From contig NC_091325.1 of assembly GCF_038502225.1 (NCBI RefSeq), positions 29,767,966 to 29,831,965 of the forward strand: a stretch of DNA of 64,000 nt. The letters run 5' to 3'. A program made the translations under genes and the position numbers. The notes beneath the pieces were generated by a model that searched no databases, was not told where the DNA came from, and saw only the letters and a program-made list of their open reading frames with translations. Below are positions 46,757 to 58,563 of the stretch, one piece after another. How positions within the stretch are numbered: the stretch's first letter is position 1; each line of letters starts with the position of its first letter. Source of the stretch: Cherax quadricarinatus. Lineage: Eukaryota > Arthropoda > Malacostraca > Decapoda > Parastacidae.

Positions 46757-49230
46757 AGGATCTCCAAAATAGGGATTTAAGGCCTACGTTTGTGACAGAG
46801 CCAACTAGGGGAAATAACCTCCTTGACTTGGTTCTTGCCAGTAGGGAAACACTAATTAATAATCTTGAGGTTAATGATGAGCTTGGGGAGAGTGATCACA
46901 AATCACTCAGTTTTAATATATCATGGAATTCCCCTAATAATGGCAATCAAGTCTCCGTCCCTGACTTTCGCTTGGCTGATTTCATAGGACTGAAAAATTA
47001 CTTAGGTGGGCTGAACTGGAATGACCTGACTAAGGGTCAGGTAGGTGGTGATGGTTGCCGATATGATGCTTTCCAGGGCATAGTTCTAGCTGCTCAGTCA
47101 AATTATGTTCCAAATAGGGAAATCAGATCAAACAAAAATGATCCTAAATGGATGAACAATAGATTAAAATATCTGATTGGTCAAAAGAGAGGCATATATA
47201 GGCAAATCAAAAGAGGAGAGGGGCAATTAAGAAATCGATATATTCAGTTAAAGAGAGAAATATAAAAGGGAATTAGAAAAGCAAAAAGAGATTATGAGGT
47301 TAAAGTTGCAAAAGAATCGAAGACTAACCCAAAAGGATTCTTTCAGGTATACAGAAGTAAGATCAGGGACAAGATAGGCCCACTCAAAAGTTCCTCGGGT
47401 CAGCTCACTGACAGTGATAAGGAAATGTGTAGAATTTTTAACACATACTTCCTCTCAGTTTTTACACAGGAGGATACCAGCGATATTCCAGTAATGATAA
47501 ATTATGTAGAACAGGACGATAATAAACTGTGCACTATTAGGGTCACAAGTGACATGGTCCTTAGGCAAATAGATAAATTAAAACCTAACAAATCCCCAGG
47601 CCCTGATGAACTGTATGCAAGGGTTCTAAAGGAATGTAAAGAGGAGCTTAGCACACCTTTGACTAATCTTTTCAACATATCACTACAAACTGGCATGGTG
47701 CCAGATAAGTGGAAAATGGCAAATGTGATACCTATTTTCAAAACAGGTGACAGGTCCTTAGCTTCGAACTATAGACCAATAAGCCTAACCTCCATAGTGG
47801 GAAAATTTATGGAATCAATAATTGCCGAGGCAGTTCGTAGCCATCTTGAAAAGCATAAATTAATCAACGAATCTCAGCATGGTTTTACAAAGGGGCGTTC
47901 CTGCCTTACGAATTTATTAACTTTTTTCACTAAGGTATTTGAGGAGGTAGATCATGGTAATGAATATGATATTGTGTATATGGACTTCAGTAAGGCTTTT
48001 GACAGGGTCCCACATCAGAGACTATTGAGGAAAATTAAAGCACATGGAATAGGAGGAGAAATTTTTTCCTGGATAGAGGCATGGTTGACAAATAGGCAGC
48101 AGAGAGTTTGCATAAATGGGGAGAAATCAGAGTGGGGAAGCGTCACGAGCGGTGTTCCACAGGGGTCAGTGTTGGGCCCCCTGCTGTTCACAATCTACAT
48201 AAACGACATAGATGAGGGCATAAAGAGCGACATCGGCAAGTTTGCCGATGACACCAAAATAGGCCGTCGAATTCATTCTGACGAGGACATTCGAGCACTC
48301 CAGGAAGATTTGAATAGACTGATGCAGTGGTCGGATTATTATTATTATTATAATCAAGGGGGAAGGGCTAAACCCGGAGGATTATACAGCGCCTGGGGGG
48401 GGATGTGGAAGGCATTCAGGCTTAATTCGGGGAACTGGAGCACAGATCCAATTCCCTAAATCAAGAGCCCCTCACCAACATCAAGGAACCTTCCTTGAGG
48501 GGTGCAGTGGTCGGAGAAGTGGCAGATGCAGTTTAATATAGACAAATGCAAAGTTCTAAATGTTGGACAGGACAATAACCATGCCACATATAAACTAAAT
48601 AATGTAGATCTTAATATTACGGATTGCGAAAAAGATTTAGGAGTTCTGGTTAGCAGTAATCTGAAACCAAGACAACAGTGCATAAGTGTTCGCAATAAAG
48701 CTAATAGAATCCTTGGCTTCATATCAAGAAGCATAAATAATAGGAGTCCTCAGGTTGTTCTTCAACTCTATACATCCTTGGTTAGGCCTCATTTAGATTA
48801 TGCTGCACAGTTTTGGTCACCGTATTACAGAATGGATATAAATTCTCTGGAAAATGTACAAAGGAGGATGACAAAGATGATCCCATGTATCAGAAACCTT
48901 CCCTATGAGGATAGACTAAGGGCCCTGAAACTGCACTCTCTAGAAAGACGTAGAATTAGGGGGGATATGATTGAGGTGTATAAATGGAAAACAGGAATAA
49001 ATAAAGGGGATGTAAATAGTGTGCTGAAAATATCTAGCCTAGACAGGACTCGCGGCAATGGTTTTAAGTTGGAAAAATTCAGATTCAGGAAGGATATAGG
49101 AAAGTACTGGTTTGGTAATAGAGTTGTGGATGAGTGGAACAAACTCCCAAGTACCGTTATAGAGGCCAGAACGTTGTGTAGCTTTAAAAATAGGTTGGAT
49201 AAATACATGAGTAGATGTGGGTGGGTGTGA
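46757..49230 (+). pseudogene. CR1-A ORF2 (APE end and RT) with SINE insertion
   Basis: Reads FVTEPTRGNNLLDLVLASRE, LGESDHKSLSF (APE end), IRKAKRDYEVKVAKESKTNP, LKPNKSPGPDELYARVLKEC, VIPIFKTGDRSLASNYRPIS, MDFSKAFDRVPHQRLL, GVPQGSVLGPLLFTIYINDI, GKFADDTKIG, then after the SINE QWSEKWQMQFNIDKCKVLN and the RT-C region to LDKYMSRCGWV. The single stop is TAA at 47,263-47,265, where the other copy has Lys. The SINE plus its duplication adds 180 bp, so phase is kept, but a stop inside the SINE truncates the protein. Confidence 0.85.
48335..48502 (-). mobile_element. 168-bp SINE with 12-bp target duplication
   Basis: Flanked by TGCAGTGGTCGG at 48,323-48,334 and 48,503-48,514. In minus sense it starts CCCCTCAAGGAAGGTTCC and ends in TTATAATAATAATAATAAT. 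Removing it and one repeat restores the RT frame. I see no convincing tRNA, 5S or 7SL origin. Confidence 0.85.
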
Positions 49231-50202
49231 GTTAGACCTGATAGCTTGTGCTAACAGGTCGGTTGCCGTGTTCCTCCCTTAAGTCAATGTGACCTGACCT
49301 GACTAGGTTGGGTGCATTGGCTTAAGCCGGTAGGAGACTTGGACCTGCCTCGCATGGGCCAGTAGGCCTTCTGCAGTGTTCCTTCGTTCTTATGTTCTTA
49401 TGTTCTTATGTACGACGACTCTGTCATCAGCAGCTGGCAACCTGTCACTGCACCATTGCAGCGCAAGCTTATTCGCCTATTTGTGGTTTGCATGTTGACG
49501 GCCCTGGCTGGCCTTGCATACTGTTTGATACTGATCACTCACTCCTGCAAGCTATTACCAGAATTAGAATAGAAATAGCATAGACATAGTGAATATAGTG
49601 TTGACGAGTGTGAGAAAGTAGAGTCCAGCGAGGAGTAGAGTAGTATTAATTCCAGTAGTTATTAGCAGTAAGAATACTTAGGAAGCTAGGAAGTCCTCTC
49701 CCAATGTGAGCATGGAACAGGATAATAACCAGCATTAATTGATACTTAAATCCAGGCACACATTCACACAAGGCGAGTAACTTAATATAAGCTAGGTGGT
49801 GGGACAAGCTTTTAAGGGCAACATTGTAAGACGGTGCGAGGGTCAAGTCCCAGGAGGGTTGTGGTCAGGTCACAAGAAGTTGCAGCCAGTCATTACACCG
49901 CACAAGACACTCTCACACACATACACACACGCACACACGCACACACGCACACACGCACACAGGGTTACGGCAGTGTTACTACCGGTAGTTATTAGCAGTA
50001 AGAATACTTAGGAAGCTAGGAAGTCCTCTCTCAATGTGAACAAGGAAAATGATAATAACCAGCAACAATTAATACGTAAATCCAGAAAGGGCAATAAGTG
50101 GAGAGTGTAGCATAATTGGGAAAGATAAATGAGACTAAATTTGTGCCTACACGACGGATCTTTCAACCACACCACCTACCCCCCCCTAACCATCCCTCCC
50201 TC

Positions 50203-50233
50203 ACACACAAGCACACACACACAAGGGTAGACA

Positions 50234-50275
<42 letters not shown>

Positions 50276-50306
50276 TAAACACACACACACACATACACAC
50301 ACACAC

Positions 50307-50343
<37 letters not shown>

Positions 50344-50346
50344 GGG

Positions 50347-50402
<56 letters not shown>
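50203..50402. repeat. (CA)n / (CATA)n microsatellite
   Basis: AC with ATACAC variants. Confidence 0.95.
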
Positions 50403-50404
<2 letters not shown>

Positions 50405-50567
50405 CAGTTCGTTGAGGCCTAGTTGGCACTTGTTGCCACACTGTTACAAATATACAAAGTACAAAGCGAGTGACTAAAGAGAAAAGATCAAATAAAATTA
50501 AGAGAGGTTGGCTAACGAGAAACTGTGATGTAGCACACAGCCAGCATGAACAAGCTAGCCAGAAAGA

Positions 50568-50570
<3 letters not shown>

Positions 50571-50655
<85 letters not shown>
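50571..50655. repeat. (AT)n microsatellite
   Basis: Pure AT. Confidence 0.97.
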
Positions 50656-50660
<5 letters not shown>

Positions 50661-51436
50661 CATATACATAAATATATATAAGCAGAGAAGGTGGCAGCAG
50701 TAGGCCTGAGGAAGCAGCGCTGCCATAACAGGTTGGGTGTCATCACAAATAAGAAGTGTGCTTACCAAAAGTGAAGTGTAAATTATAAAAGTAGCAGTAT
50801 ACAAGTGATATCGTGGTAAATGAGGACTCAAAAGGGCAACGAGAAAAGAATAGCTGAAGAAGTCAGAGGCAGAAGGACAAGGTGCACGAGTCATCGTACA
50901 GCGAGCATTGTACAGCGAACATCGTACATCAGGCATCTGGATGGACGTCCCCTCTGAGTTGTAACGTACAAAGTACAAATCGCCTGTTTGTGGTTGGCGG
51001 GAAGTTTTGAGTGATAGAGCCGGCCCTACGATCACTGGTGGCTGGCTATCACAAACCCTGCTCCAGAGCAATTATCATACAAACAACACCTAGCAGTAGT
51101 AGGAATATAAAATTTGTAGGAGCAAGGAATAGGCAGGAGGATTAAGTCGGGGCTAATGGGACTACAGCCCTGACAACAGTTTCGAGAGATAATGTTTTAG
51201 GACACAAATATAGTACAATCTGAGAAGCAAGTATTGGGTACATATGCAGTAAAAAGTAGTACATAACTGGGTGAAAGAAAGACTCGTTAACACACGCTAG
51301 TATTATAATTATTAGAATTACTCTCAGTGTTAATGGTATCTTATTAGTATTACGGATACACAGAGGTGAAATGTATTTCTGGGACATATAAACAACTGAC
51401 GTGCTCACACACACACGCGCGCGCGCACACACATAC

Positions 51437-51497
51437 ACACTCGGGGCCAGGAGCTGAGTCTCGACCCCTGAAACCACAACTAGGTGAGTACACACAC
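51437..51497 (+). repeat. Family B LINE 3' tail (copy B0)
   Basis: CGGGGCCAGGAGCTGAGTCT, CGACCCCTGAAACCACAACT, AGGTGAGTAC: the 3' UTR end of family B, here only about 60 bp long, right before the leader of copy B1. Confidence 0.8.
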
Positions 51498-51529
51498 CCA
51501 CTTATTCACACAGCTGATCCTTGGAATTT

Positions 51530-51698
51530 GACCGTGTCCCCTCACCCCCCCACACACCTTTCTCTCCCCCACAGACCTTTCCCCTCCCCCACTCTTGCCT
51601 TCACTCCCTCCTCCCTCCTATCTTTCTCCCCCTCCCTTGCATTTCTCTCTCTCATAGCCTTTTTCCCTCCCCTTCCCCCTAGCCTCTCTTTCTTTCTC

Positions 51699-51744
<46 letters not shown>

Positions 51745-52109
51745 CCTCACTCCTATAACCCTATCCCTCACCCTCCTCTCTCTCTATAGGCTTCTCACTC
51801 CATCTCCCTTTTTCTATATTTCTACCCCTCCCTCGCATTTCTCTCTCCCATAGCCTTTTCCCTCACCCTCCTTTCTCCCTCTCTCTCTCTTCCTCTCTTT
51901 CTCCCTCTCTCTACCCTTTCTCTCCCCACTCGCAGTTCTCTCTCTCTCCCCCATGGTCTTATCCCTCACCCCCATACTCTCTCCTCTCTCTCCCTCTTTC
52001 TACCCTTTCTCTCTCCTCTCTCTCCCTCTTTCTACCCTTTCTCTCTCCCCCTCTTACCCTCTCCCTCCTCTAGCCTTCTGTCTGTGGTAATAAAAAAAAA
52101 AAAAAAAAA
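51530..52109 (+). other. Pyrimidine-rich leader and A19 run before ORF1 (copy B1)
   Basis: CT-rich for about 550 bp, then GGTAAT and 19 A (52,092-52,110), the last of which starts ORF1's ATG. The same arrangement precedes copy B2 (57,066-57,429). Confidence 0.8.
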
Positions 52110-53116
52110 ATGGGTGGCCCTAGAGGACGGAAAACCAGAGATCTGGTAGACGAACCAGGGAGGAAAGACTGGGAGTTAGAGCTCCAAAAAAGGGAGGAAG
52201 AGTGGGGAAGGAAGATAGTAGAACTTGGTAAGAAAATGGAGGAGCGGATAGCTGAAGAGTGCAGGAAGTGGGAAGTACAGGTCTTAGCAGCAGAAGCTAG
52301 GATACAGTGCTTAGAAGAGAAACAGATTAGAGAGACAAATAACAATTCAGATGTGACATCAGGAAATTCAATGTCAGGCGCAGACAAGGGGACGGTAAGC
52401 AACAACGGAGACATGCAGTACGCGAAGGCCCTATCAGACCCACATGGGGCCAAGGAAAAGATGAGGAGCACACTAAGATCAAATGACAGGTCCAAAGACA
52501 ATGAAGGTATGCTATATGCAGAGATTCTAACAGCCAACTGCAGTAGCAAGGGACAGCTGGTCATGAAAGACAGTTCACTGAGAATAGAAGTTTCAGATAT
52601 GACAGGAACTGAAGGCAAGAACATGTCAATGGAAGGAAATAAAATGCCTCAGAGGAGGAGGAAAGGGCGAGGTCAGTTTTTGTGTATGGGCTCCAAGAAG
52701 CCAAGGGGGACAACTTTGAAGAAATAAAACAGGAGGAGAAAAAAATGATTGAAGGCATCATGAAAACAATAGGTGAGGGCGATATGACCCAGGTGACAAA
52801 TTTTCAGAGAATTGGGTGGTTTGCAAGTGGAAGGATACGGCCTGTCAAAGTAATTTTCAAGGAAGAATCAGTTCGAACCAGGATTCTGCAAGAGAAAGGA
52901 AGACTGAGGGACAAACAGGGGTACCAGAGAGTATACCACGACCGCGAAAGAACACAAGAAGAAAGGACTACACTGAAAGAGAGGGTACAGAGATGCAAGG
53001 AGGAACGAGAGGTAATGACGAAGATGAGCAGGACCCAGACACAGGAGGAAGGGCAAACACACCCCACAGAATCTCCCACCAAAAGACTCCAACTGCGACA
53101 TTCCCAAAGCAACTGA
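52110..53116 (+). pseudogene. Family B ORF1 (copy B1), one frameshift
   Basis: Starts MGGPRGRKTRDLVDEPG. Residues 20-75 form a coiled coil (ELELQKREEEWGRKIVELGK). A low-complexity middle follows, then, after a shift near 52,670, VYGLQEAKGDNFEEIKQEEK, GDMTQVTNFQRIGWFASGRI, RPVKVIFKEESVRTRILQEK and RDKQGYQRVYHDRERTQEER: an RRM-like fold plus basic C-terminus, as in LINE ORF1 RNA chaperones. Ends at 53,116; ORF2 follows about 190 bp on. Confidence 0.75.
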
Positions 53117-53310
53117 GCAACCTATGCTACAACCCACTCACTGTTCCCTCTGCTACCAACCACCATATCACAAACCTCACCCCAACAGCTGTCCCTTATG
53201 GGCATTCTGACCCCACCCCCATCATCACAAACCCCACCTACACCACAGCCCCACATAGGCCCCCACCAAGGCTCTCGCTCCCCCAACCCCAATATTCTTG
53301 CAAGACCACA

Positions 53311-55977
53311 ATGATAGAAAAGAAACTGAAAGTTTGGTACACAAACGCGGATGGAATAACGAATAAACATGAGGACTGGAACGAAAGAATCAATGAAAAA
53401 TCCCCAGACATCATAGCAGTCACAGAAACAAAACTCGCTGAGACAATAACAGACACAATCTTCCCAACGGGATATCAGATCCTGAGGAAAGATAGAAGGA
53501 GTAGAGGGGGAGGAGGGGTTGCACTGTTCATAAAACACCAATGGGGATTTGAGGAAATGGAAGGCATGGACATGATTGGAGAAAGAGACTACATTGTAGG
53601 TACAATTCAGTCCGGAGAACATAAAGTAGTCATTGGAGTGAGGCATAACCCACCACAGAACTGCAGGAGGCCAAGAGAGGAATATGAAGAAAACAACAGG
53701 GTGATGGTGGACACACTGGCTGAGGTGGCAAGAAGAGCTCACTCGAACAGAGCAAAGTTACTGGTAATAGGCGCTTTCAACCACAGGGAGATCGACAGGG
53801 AAAACCTGGAGCCACATGGGGGTCCCAAAACATGGAGAGCCAAGATGATGGATGTGGTACTTGAAAACCTCATGCATCAACATGTCAGGGACACAACTAG
53901 AGAGAGAGGGGAGGATGAGCCAGCAAGACTGGATCTTGTGTTCACCCTGAGCAGTTCAGACATTGAGGACATCACTTACGAGAGGCCCCTTGGAGCTAGC
54001 GATCACGTGGTTCTGAGTTTTGATTATATAGTAGAGTTACAAGTGGAGAAGGTAACAGGAACTGAAGGGGACAGGCCAAACTATAGAAGGGGGGACTATA
54101 CAGGCATGAGAAACTTCCTGCAGGAGGTTCAGTGCGACAGAGAAATGGTAGGAAAATCAGTAAACGAGATGATGGGATATGTGGCAACAAAGTGCAAGGA
54201 GGCAGAGGAAAGGTTTGTTCCCAAGGGAAACAGAAATAATAGGAAGACCAAAACGAGTCCTTGGTTTACCCGAAGGTGTAGGGAGGCAAAAACTAAGTGC
54301 AACAGAGAATGGAAAAGGTACAGGAGGCATAGGACCCAGGAAAACAAGGAGATTAGTAGAAGAGCCAGAAACGAGTATGCACAGATAAGGAGGGAGGCCC
54401 AGCGACAGTATGAAAACGACATAGCATCGAAAGTCAAATCTGACCCAAAACTGCTGCATAGCCACATTAGGAGGAAGACAACAGTCAGGGACCAGGTGAT
54501 AAGGCTGAGGAAAGAAGGTGGAGAACTCACAAGAAACGATCAAGAGGTATGCGAGGAGCTAACACGAGATTTAAGGAAGTATTTACAGTAGATACAGGAA
54601 GGACTCTGGGGGGACAGACCAGATGGGGACACCAGCAAGGAATACACCATCAAGTGTTGGGCGACATACAGATGAGGAGGTGAAGAAACTGCTAAGGGAC
54701 ATCGATACCTCAAAGGCAATGGGACCGGACAACATCTCCCCGTGGGTCCTTAGAGAGGGAGCAGATATGTTGTGCATGCCACTTACCACAATCTTCAACA
54801 CGTCCCTGGAAACTGGGCAACTACCTGAGGTATGGAAGACGGCAAATGTAGTTCCCATTTTTAAAAAAGGAGACAGAAAAGAGGCACTAAACTATAGATC
54901 TGTGTCATTGACATGTATAGTATGCAAAGTTATGGAGAAGATTATCAGGAGGAGAGTGGTGGAGCACCTGGAACGGAACAAGAGTATAAGTGCCAACCAG
55001 CATGGATTCATGGAAGGCAAATCCTGTGTCACAAACCTTCTGGAGTTTTATGATAAAATAACAGAAGTAAGACATGAGAGAGAGGGATGGGTTGATTGCA
55101 TCTTCTTGGACTGCAAGAAGGCCTTTGACACAGTTCCTCACAAGAGATTAGTGCAGAAGCTAGAGCATCAGGCGCATATAACAGGAAGGGCACTGCAGTG
55201 GATCAGAGAATACCTGACAGGGAGGCAACAACGAGTCATGGTACGTAATGATGTATCACAGTGGGCACCTGTGACGAGCGGGGTCCCACAGGGGTCGGTC
55301 CTAGGACCAGCGCTATTTTTGGTATATGTGAACGACATGATGGAAGGGTTAGACTCAGAAGTGTCCCTATTTGCAGACGATGTGAAGTTAATGAGGAGAA
55401 TTAAATCTGATGAGGACCAGGCAGGACTTCAGAGAGACCTGGACAGACTGGACACCTGGTCCAGCAAATGGCTTCTCGAATTTAATCCTGCCAAATGCAA
55501 AGTCATGAAGATAGGGGAAGGGCAAAGAAGACCACAGACAGAGTATAGGCTAGGTGGCCAAAGACTGCAAACCTCACTCAAGGAGAAAGATCTTGGGGTG
55601 AGTATAACACCGAGCATGTCTCTGGAAGCACACATCAATCAGATGACTGCTGCAGCATATGGGCGCCTGGAGGACTGACGACACTGGAGGACAGAAGGGT
55701 CAGGAGAGACATGATAACGACATACAAGATGCTGCGGGGAATAGACAAGGTGGACAGAGATAGGATGTTCCAGAGAGGGGACACAGGAACAAGGGGTTAC
55801 AACTGGAAGCTGAAGACTCAGACGAGTCACAGGGACGTTAGGAAGTATTTCTTCAGTCATAGAGTTGTCAGCAAGTGGAATAGCCTAGCAAGTGAAGTAG
55901 TGGAGGCAGGAACCATACATAGTTTTAAGAAGAGGTATGACAAAGCTCAGGAAGCAGAGAGAGAGAGGACCCAGTAG
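53311..55977 (+). pseudogene. Family B ORF2 (copy B1): APE and reverse transcriptase
   Basis: Start at MIEKKLKVWYTNADGITNKH (53,311), the first Met before the conserved APE start. 53,311-54,591: IIAVTETKL, GGGVALFIKHQW, VIGAFNHREIDREN, RLDLVFTLSS, LGASDHVVLSFD, then the connection region. The catalytic GDFNH is GAFNH here. After a shift near 54,580, 54,623-55,678 holds the RT: DTSKAMGPDNISPWVLREGA, FKKGDRKEALNYR, FLDCKKAFDTVPH, GVPQGSVLGPALFLVYVNDM, FADDVKLMRR. About 200 bp are missing at 55,670 (AAYGRLED joins the CTGACGACACTGG region); 55,711-55,977 is the remaining RT-C end. Confidence 0.85.
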
Positions 55978-56060
55978 TGATCAGTGAAGAGTTGGGGCCA
56001 GGAGCTGAGTCTCGACCCCTGCAACCACAATTAGGTGAGTACAATTAGGTGAGTACACAC
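55978..56060 (+). other. Family B 3' UTR and tail (copy B1)
   Basis: GGGGCCAGGAGCTGAGTCTC, GACCCCTGCAACCAC and two ATTAGGTGAGTACA units, then ACAC. Confidence 0.85.
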
Positions 56061-57429
<1,369 letters not shown>

Positions 57430-58563
57430 ATGGTTGGGACTCGCAGGAATCAGGGATCAGATGACAATGGTACTGGTAGGGAGGAATGGATGGAGGAACA
57501 GTGGAAAAGGATAGAGCAAGAATGGGAGAGAAAATTAGGAGAGCTTTCTGAAAAAATGGAGAAAGAGCTCTCTGTGAAATGGGAAAAGAGGTTGGAGAAG
57601 GAGACAAAAAACTGGGAGGCACAAGTCGAAACTGCAGTAGCCAGGGTAAAGGTCCTAGAATTTGAGGTAAACAGGCTGAAACAAGTCTCAGGGGTAGTGA
57701 CCAGAGAAGACACACCATACGAAGATGAGAGGCTGAACAGGAAGGAAGGAGATATGAATTATGCTAAGGTCATATCAGCCTGCAAAGAAGGGCCAGGGAG
57801 TGGAAGGGAAGAGCAGATGGGTGCAGATGGAGAGGGAGATAGGTCGAATGCTGAGGCACAACCATGCTACCAAGAGCCACTGGAAAAATCAAGGGAGAAA
57901 ATGACCACATACAGACAGGAACCAGAGTCACAGAGGGAGAGGCAATGGGAGAAGGAAAGGGCAAAATCAGTGTTTATCCACGGGCTTCGGGAGAGAGAGG
58001 AAAGGACACACACTGAAAGACGGCAGGAAGAAAGAAAGGAGGTTGAGAAAATCATCACGGAAATAGGGGGAGAAGACATGGATGAGATTGTAAATTTTCA
58101 GAGAATAGGGGGGTACTTGAAGGGGAGAAACCGACCGATCAAGCTGATTCTCAGGACAGAAACAGTGTGGAACAGGATCCTCCAAGAGAAACCACGGTTG
58201 AAAAGCTCGGAAGAGTATAAGAAGGTGTTCCTAGACAGAGACAGAACACAAACAGAGAGACAGCAGCTGAGGGAGAGGACAAAAAAGCGGAAGGAGCTAG
58301 GAAAGGAGACAAGGATGGATCCAGCAGAGGTCAGCCAGAGCAGAACAGAGCAGCAAGGGCAAGCACACACACAACTATCCTCAGAACCCCAGAACCCCAC
58401 AACCTATCACACCATCCCAACACACAATACAATCCATACCCACAGCTTCCACCCAACCCCCAACCATAGAATCCCACAGTATACTACCAGGTCTCCCATC
58501 CCCACAGGCCCCCCAAACCACAGTGTTGAAAAGGAAACTGAAGGTATGGTACACAAACGCTGA
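57430..58563 (+). CDS. Family B ORF1 (copy B2), uninterrupted
   Basis: 377 residues from MVGTRRNQGSDDNG. The start is chosen because it follows the A-run and aligns with the other copies; the upstream open frame is only pyrimidine repeat. Coiled coil at residues 15-80 (QWKRIEQEWERKLGELSEKM), then a polar linker, then VFIHGLREREERTHTERRQE, EIGGEDMDEIVNFQRIGGYL, RPIKLILRTETVWNRILQEK and VFLDRDRTQTERQQLRERTK (RRM-like plus basic tail), ending in a His/Pro/Thr-rich stretch. Presumed single-stranded nucleic acid binding and particle formation. It overlaps the start of ORF2 by about 40 bp. The only complete ORF1 in the window. Confidence 0.8.
   Translation: MVGTRRNQGSDDNGTGREEWMEEQWKRIEQEWERKLGELSEKMEKELSVKWEKRLEKETKNWEAQVETAVARVKVLEFEVNRLKQVSGVVTREDTPYEDERLNRKEGDMNYAKVISACKEGPGSGREEQMGADGEGDRSNAEAQPCYQEPLEKSREKMTTYRQEPESQRERQWEKERAKSVFIHGLREREERTHTERRQEERKEVEKIITEIGGEDMDEIVNFQRIGGYLKGRNRPIKLILRTETVWNRILQEKPRLKSSEEYKKVFLDRDRTQTERQQLRERTKKRKELGKETRMDPAEVSQSRTEQQGQAHTQLSSEPQNPTTYHTIPTHNTIHTHSFHPTPNHRIPQYTTRSPIPTGPPNHSVEKETEGMVHKR

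Larger units (their letters stand above)
46757..49410 (+). mobile_element. CR1-like family A LINE, second copy, 5'-truncated
   Basis: Starts in the APE domain and ends in TTCTTATGTTCTTATG repeats at 49,391-49,410. It is split only by a 168-bp SINE (48,335-48,502) and one stop, so it is better preserved than the copy at 33,619. The two differ clearly in sequence and in 3' UTR, so they are separate subfamilies. Confidence 0.85.
49411..51436 (+). other. 5' UTR-like region upstream of the family B array
   Basis: No gene. A block at about 49,648-49,735 (GTAGTTATTAGCAGTAAGAA, TACTTAGGAAGCTAGGAAGT) is repeated at 49,982-50,095. AC-rich tracts lie at 49,914-49,962 and 50,203-50,402, and (AT)n at 50,571-50,655. 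Words near 51,215-51,290 recur at 56,735-56,790 upstream of the next copy, so this is at least partly family B 5' UTR. Confidence 0.5.
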
